From: Lysobacteraceae bacterium SCN 69-320
GTDB taxonomy: Bacteria; Pseudomonadota; Gammaproteobacteria; Xanthomonadales; Rhodanobacteraceae
Reading direction: 5' to 3'
DNA: 64,000 bases
Assembly (NCBI GenBank): GCA_001725155.1
Contig: MEFP01000030.1
Location: 62,001 to 126,000 of the forward strand
Shown here: piece after piece, positions 18,075-26,334 of the stretch
Position numbering within the stretch: the first letter of the stretch is position 1
Layout: every line of letters begins with the position of its first letter
Position numbers and translations under genes: made by a program
The notes under the pieces: generated by a model
What the model was told of the DNA's origin: nothing
The model's input: only the letters and a program-made list of their open reading frames with translations
Databases searched by the model: none

Positions 18075-19274
18075 ATGAGCAGCTACCTGTTCACCTCCGA
18101 ATCCGTGTCCGAAGGCCATCCGGACAAGGTCGCCGACCAGATTTCCGATGCCGTCCTCGACGCGATCCTGCTGCAGGACAAGCGCGCGCGCGTGGCCTGC
18201 GAGACGCTGGTCAAGACGGGCGTGGCCATCGTCGCCGGCGAAATCACGACTTCGGCCTGGATCGACCTCGAAGCGCTGACCCGCAAGGTCATCCTGGACA
18301 TCGGCTACGACTCCTCCGACGTCGGCTTCGACGGCGCGACCTGCGGCATCCTGAACCTGATCGGCAAGCAGTCGCCCGACATCAACCAGGGCGTGGACCG
18401 CAAGAAGCCCGAGGAACAGGGCGCCGGCGACCAGGGCCTGATGTTCGGCTACGCGACCAATGAAACCAAGGACATGATGCCGGCGGCGATCTACTACTCG
18501 CACCGCCTCGTCGAGCAGCAGGCCAAGGTCCGCAAGAAGAAGAATTCGCCGCTGCCGTGGCTGCGTCCGGACGCCAAGAGCCAGGTCACCCTGCGCTATG
18601 AAGACGGCAAGGCCACGGCGATCGACGCCGTCGTCCTGTCGACCCAGCACGATCCGGGCGTCAAGCAGAAGGAACTGGTCGAAGCCGTCATGGAGACGAT
18701 CATCAAGCCCGTGCTGCCGACCAAGTGGATCCACAAGGGCACCAAGTTCCACATCAATCCGACCGGCAAGTTCGTGATCGGCGGCCCCGTGGGCGACTGC
18801 GGCCTGACCGGCCGCAAGATCATCGTCGACACCTACGGCGGCTGGGCCCGCCACGGCGGCGGCGCGTTCTCGGGCAAGGATCCGTCCAAGGTCGACCGTT
18901 CGGCTGCGTATGCGGCGCGCTACGTAGCCAAGAACGTGGTTGCCGCGGGTCTGGCCGACCGCTGCGAGATCCAGGTCTCCTACGCGATCGGCGTGGCCGA
19001 GCCGACCTCGATCTCGGTGACGACGTTCGGCACCGGCAAGATCAGCGACGACAAGATCGAGAAGCTGATCCGCAAGCACTTCGACCTGCGCCCGTACGGC
19101 ATCATCAAGATGCTGGATCTGGTCCACCCGATGTACCAGCAGACCGCGAGCTACGGCCACTTCGGCCGCACGCCGTACGACGTGAAGCTCGACAACGGCG
19201 AGACCTTCACCGCGTTCTCGTGGGAAAAGACCGACCGTGCCGAAGCGCTGCGCGCCGACGCCAAGCTGAAGTAA
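18075..19274 (+). CDS. metK: S-adenosylmethionine synthetase (methionine adenosyltransferase)
   Basis: A 399-residue cytosolic enzyme that makes S-adenosylmethionine from methionine and ATP. All family hallmarks are present: [19 protein letters not shown] at the N-terminus (His15, Asp17), the hexapeptide-type motif [12 protein letters not shown] near residues 115-126, and the P-loop-like [23 protein letters not shown] near 260-282. The C-terminus ends in a normal Lys-rich tail. Length and motif order are those of the classical bacterial MetK. The ATG at 18075 is preceded by AAGGAT at good distance; the open frame extends upstream but without family similarity. It is followed by a strong inverted repeat likely to be its terminator. 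Usually essential. Confidence 0.98.
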   Translation: MSSYLFTSESVSEGHPDKVADQISDAVLDAILLQDKRARVACETLVKTGVAIVAGEITTSAWIDLEALTRKVILDIGYDSSDVGFDGATCGILNLIGKQSPDINQGVDRKKPEEQGAGDQGLMFGYATNETKDMMPAAIYYSHRLVEQQAKVRKKKNSPLPWLRPDAKSQVTLRYEDGKATAIDAVVLSTQHDPGVKQKELVEAVMETIIKPVLPTKWIHKGTKFHINPTGKFVIGGPVGDCGLTGRKIIVDTYGGWARHGGGAFSGKDPSKVDRSAAYAARYVAKNVVAAGLADRCEIQVSYAIGVAEPTSISVTTFGTGKISDDKIEKLIRKHFDLRPYGIIKMLDLVHPMYQQTASYGHFGRTPYDVKLDNGETFTAFSWEKTDRAEALRADAKLK

Positions 19275-19300
19275 GACGGCGCCTGACAGCGCTGTTTGCC

Positions 19301-19328
19301 GACAGGGGCCGCGTACGCGGCCCTTGTC
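19301..19328 (+). terminator. Probable terminator of metK
   Basis: A near-perfect inverted repeat, arms GACAGGGGCCGCG and CGCGGCCCTTGTC around a TA centre, lies 26 bp after the metK stop. The stem is very GC-rich, but no long T tract follows, so it is a probable rather than classical intrinsic terminator. Confidence 0.6.
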
Positions 19329-19724
19329 ACGTCAGGCCGGCACAATTCTGCGCTGCGCAACGGTAGTCGCACGCAACCGGTCCGGGCCTCTGTCCCGCAG
19401 GACCGGCTCGCCGGGCCGCCACGGCGAGCGGCCCTTCTGCACTCCGGATCCAGGCCGCTGCACGTCGCCGCACGGGCTCGCCCGATGGCCGGACGGAGCA
19501 TCGAAGGACTTCGAGGTGCCCGCGGCACGGTAACCTGCCGCTCGCAACTCGCACGCAAGCGCCTGATCGGCGCAGAAAACCCGGACCTGCGCCGACTCGT
19601 CGGTGCGAAAAACCAACGGAACGAGGGCTTTTCAAGGTGCCCGATAGGGGGTTCTGCCCCCTTCCACGTCTGATCAAGAATGTCTCCCTTTTCCGTAACA
19701 GGTCTCATCGACAGGGAATTCCTC
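19329..19724. other. Intergenic region upstream of the first beta-propeller gene
   Basis: About 400 bp without a convincing gene; short frames on both strands have no recognisable protein pattern. A small hairpin AGGGGG-TTCTG-CCCCCT lies at 19646-19662, about 60 bp before the next start, and may be in its 5' leader. The ribosome site AGGGA at about 19712-19716 precedes ATG 19725. Confidence 0.35.
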
Positions 19725-22700
19725 ATGCATCGTCCCCAGCGCCCCACCACCGGCCGCCACGGCCGGATCTCCACCCTGCTGTCCTGCTGCGTGCTCGCCT
19801 CGACGGCGGCCGCCTCGAACTGGGACCAGACACTGCCCAGCCCTGGCACGGCGGCAGCCCAGATCGTCGATGTCGCCGCCGTCCCTGGCGCCCGCTGGCT
19901 GCTGCTGCAGCGCGGCGACGCGACGGTGCTGCAGCGCGAGGCTGGCGGACAGCTGACGGTCGCGACGACGACGGCAGCCAGTTCGCGCCTGGTCGCCATG
20001 CCCGACGGCGGCGTGCTGCTGGCGGAAGCGGACGCCGCCCGGCTGCGCCGCATCGACAGCCAGGGCCTGCCGGTCTGGCAGCGCGACGCGGCCGCACTGC
20101 TCGTGCTGCCCGATGCGACCGGCGGCAGCTGGGTGGAAACCCTCGATGACTTCCAGCGCCTGGCCGCCGACGGCAGCCTGCGCGTACGCCTGAGCCGCAA
20201 CGCATTTCCGGTACTCGCGCGCACGGTCGCCGACGAGCCGGCGCCGCTGCGCTATCAGCGGCCGCAGCGCGCCGTCGATGTGGCCAGCGGCGACCTGTTC
20301 GTCGCCGGCCGCAGCAGCACCACCGCCGGCCAGGGCCGCGCGCAACTCGCCCGCTTCGACCGTCAGGGCCGCCAGCGCTGGACCTGGACCGACGCCGGCA
20401 CACAGTCCGGGCTCGAATTCAGCGCCGTGGCCGTCGCCGGTGACCGCAGCTGCGCCGCCGCACGCGAACCCGGCGGCAGCAGCGTCGTGCGCTTCTGTCT
20501 CGACGGCAACGGCCAGCAGCGCTGGAGCGCGACGCAGCAGCTCGGGCCGAACTCGGCCACCGCGGTCATCGCGCTCGGCGCCGACGGCAGCCTGTATGCG
20601 CTGGACACGGTCAACCGCAGCAACGCCCAGCTCGTGCGCCTCGGCAACGACGGCCGCGAGCTGTGGACGCAGCCGCTGCCCGCAGGCATCGGCGACGCCT
20701 GCGACGCCCCGGGAACCGGCTGTTCGTTGCAGGTCGCCGTGAACGGCGATGCGACCGTGCTGACCTCGGTCCCGAGCGGCGCGGCGCAGCGCCTGCGCCT
20801 GGTCGGCTTCAGCGCGAACGGCAGCCCCCGCTACGACCGCGAACTGCCGGTATCGGCCGTCTCGTCGCTGGTCCGCGAAAGCAATGGTCATCTGCTGCTG
20901 GTCGGCACGCGCCAGGCCGGCGCGCGCCGTCTGGTCGAGATCGACGCACAGGGCAACATCCTCGCCGAAGACGGCGAGCGGCAGACGCCGCTGCAACCGC
21001 GCGCACGCGCGGTCGCCGGCAACGCCCAGGGCGACAGCTTCGTGATCAGCGCCGCCGACAACGCCGCCAGCTATCGCGCGCGCCGCGTCGCGGCCGACGG
21101 CAGCGTCGCCTGGGACGTCGAGATTCCCGGCACCTTCGACCTGGCCCAGGCCACGGCCAGCAACGACCGCGTCTGCATTTCCGAAGTGCAGGCCGTGCAG
21201 GGCGAACCGAACAACCGCGTGCGCTGCCTCGCCGCCGCGGACGGCAGCACCTTGTGGGCGCGCCCCATCGAAGAGCCGCTGAATTTCCGTTCGCGCACGC
21301 CGCTGCCGGCCAGCGCGTTCCGCCTGCGCGAGGACAACGCCCTGGTGCTGTCCTACCTCTACCACGGCGTACAGCTGTACGGCGCCACGGGCACCTCGCA
21401 GCGCTACTACCCGACCACCGAACGCACGCCGCTCGGGGACTTCAACAACCGCGGCGACGCGATCGTCGTCGAGCGTCCGGCCAGCGAGCCGTCGAGCAGC
21501 GACCAGGGCCAGCTGATCCTGCGCAGCAATACCTCACGCGTGGTCTATACGCTGGACCTGACCACCCTCGGCATACAGCCGCAGCAGTTGCGCCTGGACG
21601 ACGCGGACAACGCCATCATCGTCGGCAAGACCACGCAGTCCTCCTCGACCATGTACGTCTGGATCGTCGACCGCGACGGCAACGTGCGCTGGCGGCGCCA
21701 GCTCGAAGACATCACCGGCACGACGCCGTTCCTCTACCTGACCGCCGACTCGGTCGTGGTCGAGCGCCGCTACAGCCGCAGCCAGGGCGGCGCGCGGGTC
21801 GCGGTGGAGGTACTGCGCCGTGAAGGCGGCAACCGCCGCTGGCGCAAGACCTTCGCCGCCGACCAGATCGACGTCGACGAAGCCGGCCAGCGCGTCGTCG
21901 TGTTCGGCGCCGGCGAGGGACGCTGGACCGTGCGCAGTCTCACGCTCGACAACGGCGACGAGGTCGCGACCATCGGCGTGGCCTGCGCGGCCGACGACTG
22001 CAGCCTCGGCGGCGCCGTGGCGCGCGAAGGCATCGCACGCCTGGCCGGCGCCGACCGCGCTGCCGCACGCGGCTACCTCGACGACACGGCGATCCGCGTC
22101 GACCAGATCGGCATCGCCGGCGCCTGGGGCTCGCACTACGGCGAAGGCGAAGGCCTGGTGATGGACTGGCTGCCGCAGGCGCGCCTGATCTTCATGCCCT
22201 GGTTCACCTATTCGCGCGACGGCGGCAACGACACCTCGCAGCTGCGCTGGTACATGGCCCAGGCCGCGAACGTGCCCAGCGGTGCACGCAGCGCCGAGAT
22301 CGACATCTATTCCGTGACCAACGGCGCGTTCGACTCGGCCGAGCCGCGCATCACCACGCGCGTCGGCCGCGGCACCCTGCGCTTCAGCGACTGCGCCAAC
22401 GGCAGCTTCGACTACGCGTTCGATCCGATCTACAACAGCGGCGCCGCCGGCACCATCACCCTGTCGCGCCTGTCGCCGGCGACGCAACCCTGCCAGCTTG
22501 CCGACGGCAGCGTGCAACCGGCCGCGGGCGCCCACGCGCCGAGCAAGGGCTTCGACGCGCGCCAGAGCGGCTCCTGGTACGAACCGGCGACCGGCGGCCA
22601 GGGCATGCAGCTGACCGTGCAGCCCGACGGCGTGTTCTTCGCCGCCTGGTTCGCCTACGACGTGGCCGGCGCGGCCAACGACGGCGGCAAGCAACACTGG

Positions 22701-22952
22701 TTCACCCTGCAGGGCAACCTGGCCCAGGCGGTCAACGGCAAGGCCGATCTCGTCATCGTGCAGACCCTCGGCGGCGCCTTCGACAGCCGCGCGACGCGCA
22801 ACCGCTACGTCGCCGGCCAGGCCACCTTGCAGATGCACGGTTGCGACCGCGCGACCCTGACCTATGCCTTCGCCGACGACGAAAGAGTCGGCGCGTTCGC
22901 CGGCCGCCGCGGCGAGCTGGAGATGATCAAGGAAGGCGGCTGCTCGCCCTGA
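19725..22952 (+). CDS. Exported beta-propeller protein with two C-terminal beta modules (paralogue A)
   Basis: From ATG 19725 (ribosome site AGGGA eight bases upstream; an ATG at 19680 has none) the product is 1075 residues with an N-terminal export signal ending near STAAAS. The bulk (about 40-780) is built of repeated units of the kind DxxGxxxW (for example IDSQGLPVWQ, FDRQGRQRWTW, LGNDGRELWTQ, DRDGNVRWRRQ), typical of PQQ/BamB-like beta-propeller blades. Two related C-terminal modules follow, about 794-925 (GAWGSHYGEGEGLVMDWL..., RFSDC, GTITLSRLSPATQPC) and 939-1075 (GSWYEPATGGQGMQLTV..., WFAYD, MHGCD). Pairs of Cys suggest disulfides, hence an extracytoplasmic place. It is followed by a paralogue after 28 bp. 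Function unknown; a surface or periplasmic binding protein is plausible. Confidence 0.78.
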   Translation: MHRPQRPTTGRHGRISTLLSCCVLASTAAASNWDQTLPSPGTAAAQIVDVAAVPGARWLLLQRGDATVLQREAGGQLTVATTTAASSRLVAMPDGGVLLAEADAARLRRIDSQGLPVWQRDAAALLVLPDATGGSWVETLDDFQRLAADGSLRVRLSRNAFPVLARTVADEPAPLRYQRPQRAVDVASGDLFVAGRSSTTAGQGRAQLARFDRQGRQRWTWTDAGTQSGLEFSAVAVAGDRSCAAAREPGGSSVVRFCLDGNGQQRWSATQQLGPNSATAVIALGADGSLYALDTVNRSNAQLVRLGNDGRELWTQPLPAGIGDACDAPGTGCSLQVAVNGDATVLTSVPSGAAQRLRLVGFSANGSPRYDRELPVSAVSSLVRESNGHLLLVGTRQAGARRLVEIDAQGNILAEDGERQTPLQPRARAVAGNAQGDSFVISAADNAASYRARRVAADGSVAWDVEIPGTFDLAQATASNDRVCISEVQAVQGEPNNRVRCLAAADGSTLWARPIEEPLNFRSRTPLPASAFRLREDNALVLSYLYHGVQLYGATGTSQRYYPTTERTPLGDFNNRGDAIVVERPASEPSSSDQGQLILRSNTSRVVYTLDLTTLGIQPQQLRLDDADNAIIVGKTTQSSSTMYVWIVDRDGNVRWRRQLEDITGTTPFLYLTADSVVVERRYSRSQGGARVAVEVLRREGGNRRWRKTFAADQIDVDEAGQRVVVFGAGEGRWTVRSLTLDNGDEVATIGVACAADDCSLGGAVAREGIARLAGADRAAARGYLDDTAIRVDQIGIAGAWGSHYGEGEGLVMDWLPQARLIFMPWFTYSRDGGNDTSQLRWYMAQAANVPSGARSAEIDIYSVTNGAFDSAEPRITTRVGRGTLRFSDCANGSFDYAFDPIYNSGAAGTITLSRLSPATQPCQLADGSVQPAAGAHAPSKGFDARQSGSWYEPATGGQGMQLTVQPDGVFFAAWFAYDVAGAANDGGKQHWFTLQGNLAQAVNGKADLVIVQTLGGAFDSRATRNRYVAGQATLQMHGCDRATLTYAFADDERVGAFAGRRGELEMIKEGGCSP

Positions 22953-22968
22953 TGCGGCGGCCGTCTGC

Positions 22969-22974
22969 AGGAGG
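22969..22974 (+). promoter_or_regulatory. Ribosome binding site deciding the start of paralogue B
   Basis: A perfect AGGAGG touches the ATG at 22975, which is therefore too close to be used. The ATG codons at 22981 and 22984 are 6 and 9 bases away and are the likely starts. Confidence 0.75.
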
Positions 22975-22980
22975 ATGTCG

Positions 22981-25900
22981 ATGATGTCGAAGTCGTTGTC
23001 CGGCGCGGCGTTCACGCCCGCCCACGCCGCGAGCCGCCGGCGGCTGCTCGCGGCTGCGCTGCTGTTCCTGCCGCTGGCCGCTGCGGCGGCGGCGGACTGG
23101 CGCTACGTCGAGACGCCGCAGACCAGCATCGTGCAGCCGCAGTTCTACCGGGTCGGCCCCGACCAGGCACTCTGGAACGTCAGCACCGACGGCGTGCGCC
23201 GCAGCGCCGCGGGCACGACACGCCTGGTTCATCGCACGGCCTACGGCAGCCAGCTGCCGGCCGGCAGCGTGCGCGACCTGCTGCCGCTGGCCGACGGCGG
23301 CGCCGTGCTGGATTTCAGCGCCATCCGTGGCGGCATCGCCTACTGCAACGCCGCGCGCGTCACCGCCGACGGCCGCCAGCTCTGGCGCATCGACCTGGCG
23401 CTGAGCGATGAACTGTGCAACAGCTACGTCGCCAATGCCGCCGGCCAGGGCTGGCTGGCCACGACGTCCAACCTGCGTCCCGTCGATGCCGCCGGCCGCG
23501 TCGGCGCGATCGCCATGCCGACAGTCCTCGACCAGTTCGGCACCACCGACCGGCCGCTGGCCGCGCTCGCCGACGGCGGCGTGATCGCCGCTTCGCGCCT
23601 GCGCAACAGCGGGATTTCGCGTCTGACGCGCCTGGACGCCGCAGGCCGCGAACGGTGGGTCTGGAACCGGTCGGACAACTACCGGCTGGATCGCGTGACC
23701 CCGGTCGGCGACGGCGTCGCCGCGATGGCGCCGTCCAGCGGACGCGACCCGGCTGAAGTGCTGCGCTGGAACGCCGGCGGCCAGCTGCTGTGGACCTACC
23801 GGTTGCCGATCGACATCAGCAACTGGCCTGTGGTCATCGCCAGCGGGGTCGCCGAACTGATAGCCGCAGGCGACGGCGACGTCTATGTCGTTGTCAGCGC
23901 GGGGCCGTTCCGCGCCGATTCCGTGGTGCGCCTGAGCCCCGACGGCCGTGCGCGCTGGCAGACCAGGACCGAGTGTTCCGCCGCCGCGGAGCCGGTCTTC
24001 GTCCGTATGGCCGACGACGGCATGGCCCTGCTCTGCGAAGACGGTCCCCAGTCCTCGCGGCTGCTGCGGCTGACGCGCGACGGCGCCCTGTCGTCGCTGT
24101 CGCTGCCGCTGTCCAGGCCGCGCCAGCTGCTGCTGCAGGGCGACGGGCGCCTGCTCGCACTCGGCGACGAGCCGATCTATCTCGATCCGGTGCGCCGGCG
24201 CTCGCTGCTCGTCGACGGCACCCGCGTCGCCACGGCGATGTGGGACGACTATCGCGACGCGGCCCCCAGCCGCCTCATCGGCAAGACCGTGCTCGCCGGC
24301 GGCAGCGCGTTCGTCGCGACCGCGCCGGAAACCGTGTCCTCGTCCGGCAGGGGCTTCTCCCTGAGCCGTATCGGGCCCGACGGCCGCCTGTTGTGGCAGC
24401 AGCAGCTCGACTATCCCGCCGCGCGCGGCAATAACGGGCTGGCAGCCGGCGGCGGACTGGTCTGCGTCGCGCTGAGCTCGACGGCCTCGGAAGCCGGCTA
24501 CGTCGACGGCCTGGTCTGCCTGGACGCGGCCGACGGCCGCAAGCGGTGGGAGGGCATCTACAGCAGCGATCAGTACGGGCTGGCCGCCATCGCCATCGGC
24601 GAGGACGGCAGCGTGCGCACGGTGCGTTCGCGCTACAACAAATACGAACTGCAACGCTTCGACCGCAACGGTGCCCTGCAGTCGATCGTGAACGCACCGG
24701 GCCAGGCGACGAGCGCGACGTTCGACGCGCGCGGCGCCGCCACCGTCACCACGAGTCTCGGCCTGACCCAGTACGCGCCCGACGGCAGCCTGCGCATGCA
24801 GGTGCCGTCGGCCGCGACGCCGGTGAATCTGGGGCCGTTGTTCGCGCCCATAGGCCCGGTCGTCGCGAGCGACGACGGCAGTGTCTGGCTGATCGCGCCG
24901 CCGTCGCCGGGCAGCAGCAGTGCGCGCCGGCTCTGGGCCGTCGCGCCCGACGGCAGCACGCGCTGGACCCGTGACCTCGACGGCAATGGCAACGGCATCG
25001 GCCATCTGCAGCTTCACGGCACTACCCTGCTCGCGCTTGGCACAGCTCCCGGCGCCGCCAGCGGCCTCGGCCAGCCGGTCGAGCTGCGCGTCGAACGCAT
25101 CGAGGGCATCGACGGGCGGACCTTGTCGACCGATCTGGCGCGCAAGAAACCGCTGACGACGAACGGCATCGCCTTCGCGGCGGCATCCAACGGCGACGCG
25201 CTGATCGCGATCAGCGAGATCGACCGGCTGCATCTGGAGCGCATCGGTGCCGGCGGCCGCCCGGGACACGAGACGACCGTGGCCTGTTCCGATCTCTGCG
25301 GCGCGCCGGCCGCCCTGCGCCTCGACGCCGACGGCACGGCGCGCGCGATCTTCGGCGTGCTCGATCGCCGGCAGGGCCAGAGCGCCGCCGTGATCGCCGC
25401 AGACCTCGCGCCGCCGACCACGCGCGCCGGGCAGCCCGGCATCGCCGGCGCCTGGTGGTCGCCGTACGCGAACGGCGAGGGCATCACGTTCGACTGGCTG
25501 CCGGCCTCGCGCACCCTGTTCGGTGCCTGGTTCACCTACTCCACCGGCGGCGGCAACGCGGCTTCCGAGCTGCGCTGGTATACCGTGCAGGCCAACGGCG
25601 TCGCCGACGGCGCGCGCAGCGTGGAATTGCCGATACTGCAGACCGGCGGCGGCGTGTTCGACGCCGGCCCGACCGTCTCGCCGCAGCGCGTCGGCACCGC
25701 GCAGCTCGAATTCCACGATTGCGACAAAGCCACTTTGCGCTACGCCTTCGACGCGCCGGTCAACGACGGCCGCCGCGGCACGATCACCCTGTCGCGCCTG
25801 TCGCCGGCCACACAGTCCTGCGTGCTCGCCGACGGCAGCAGCCTTTCCGGCGCCGGCGCGCGGCCGCCGCAGAACGGCTTCGACGCCCGCCTGTCGGGCA

Positions 25901-26280
25901 GCTGGTTCGACGAGGCCACGGCCGGCCAGGGACTGGAATTCACCGTGCAGCCCGGCGGCGTATTCTTCGCGCCGTGGTTCACGTTCGATCCGGCCGGCGC
26001 GGCCGACGATCCGGGCCGCCAGCACTGGTTCACCCTGCAGGGCGACCTCGCCCAGGCCCGCGACGGCAAGGCCGAGCTCGTGCTCGTGCAGACCCTCGGC
26101 GGCACGTTCGACCGCCAGCCGACCTACAACGCGAACGCAATCGGCTCGGCCAGCTTGCGCGTGCTCGGCTGCGACCGCGCGGAGCTCGACTATCGCGTCG
26201 ACGACACGGCCAACGCCGGCGCGTTCCGCGGCCGCAGCGGGACCTTGCGGCTCACGCGCGCCGGCGGCTGCGCCCCCTGA
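22981..26280 (+). CDS. Exported beta-propeller protein with two C-terminal beta modules (paralogue B)
   Basis: A 1099-residue paralogue of the preceding gene. After a basic N-terminus, the hydrophobic segment LLAAALLFLPLAAAAAA gives a signal peptide. The body (about 45-810) has the same propeller-like DxxGxxxW units (LDAAGRERWVWN, WNAGGQLLWTY, LSPDGRARWQT, IGPDGRLLWQQ, VAPDGSTRWTRD). The C-terminus has the same two modules, near 820-950 (GAWWSPYANGEGITFDWL, WFTYSTGGGN, FHDCD, GTITLSRLSPATQSC) and 967-1099 (GSWFDEATAGQGLEFTV, WFTFD, VLGCD). Two genes in tandem with conserved order indicate a duplication followed by strong divergence of the propeller and conservation of the tail, so the tail may carry the shared job, such as surface anchoring or partner binding. 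The start is set by the AGGAGG at 22969. Confidence 0.78.
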   Translation: MMSKSLSGAAFTPAHAASRRRLLAAALLFLPLAAAAAADWRYVETPQTSIVQPQFYRVGPDQALWNVSTDGVRRSAAGTTRLVHRTAYGSQLPAGSVRDLLPLADGGAVLDFSAIRGGIAYCNAARVTADGRQLWRIDLALSDELCNSYVANAAGQGWLATTSNLRPVDAAGRVGAIAMPTVLDQFGTTDRPLAALADGGVIAASRLRNSGISRLTRLDAAGRERWVWNRSDNYRLDRVTPVGDGVAAMAPSSGRDPAEVLRWNAGGQLLWTYRLPIDISNWPVVIASGVAELIAAGDGDVYVVVSAGPFRADSVVRLSPDGRARWQTRTECSAAAEPVFVRMADDGMALLCEDGPQSSRLLRLTRDGALSSLSLPLSRPRQLLLQGDGRLLALGDEPIYLDPVRRRSLLVDGTRVATAMWDDYRDAAPSRLIGKTVLAGGSAFVATAPETVSSSGRGFSLSRIGPDGRLLWQQQLDYPAARGNNGLAAGGGLVCVALSSTASEAGYVDGLVCLDAADGRKRWEGIYSSDQYGLAAIAIGEDGSVRTVRSRYNKYELQRFDRNGALQSIVNAPGQATSATFDARGAATVTTSLGLTQYAPDGSLRMQVPSAATPVNLGPLFAPIGPVVASDDGSVWLIAPPSPGSSSARRLWAVAPDGSTRWTRDLDGNGNGIGHLQLHGTTLLALGTAPGAASGLGQPVELRVERIEGIDGRTLSTDLARKKPLTTNGIAFAAASNGDALIAISEIDRLHLERIGAGGRPGHETTVACSDLCGAPAALRLDADGTARAIFGVLDRRQGQSAAVIAADLAPPTTRAGQPGIAGAWWSPYANGEGITFDWLPASRTLFGAWFTYSTGGGNAASELRWYTVQANGVADGARSVELPILQTGGGVFDAGPTVSPQRVGTAQLEFHDCDKATLRYAFDAPVNDGRRGTITLSRLSPATQSCVLADGSSLSGAGARPPQNGFDARLSGSWFDEATAGQGLEFTVQPGGVFFAPWFTFDPAGAADDPGRQHWFTLQGDLAQARDGKAELVLVQTLGGTFDRQPTYNANAIGSASLRVLGCDRAELDYRVDDTANAGAFRGRSGTLRLTRAGGCAP

Positions 26281-26285
26281 TCCGT

Positions 26286-26329
26286 GCGAAAGCCCGCTCC
26301 CGACGGCCGTCGGGGAAGCGGGCTTTCGC
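26286..26329. terminator. Bidirectional terminator between convergent genes
   Basis: A long inverted repeat with arms GCGAAAGCCCGCT and AGCGGGCTTTCGC continues into a second inner stem CCCGACGG/CCGTCGGG. It lies in the 54-bp gap between the convergent propeller and ATPase genes. The A/T-rich flanks of the outer stem suit termination in both directions. Confidence 0.8.
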
Positions 26330-26334
26330 GGCGG

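Noticed and set aside
22927-26025. A 1032-residue minus-strand frame opposite propeller paralogue B
   Set aside because: Antisense shadow without motifs; the plus strand has a signal peptide, ribosome site and repeats.
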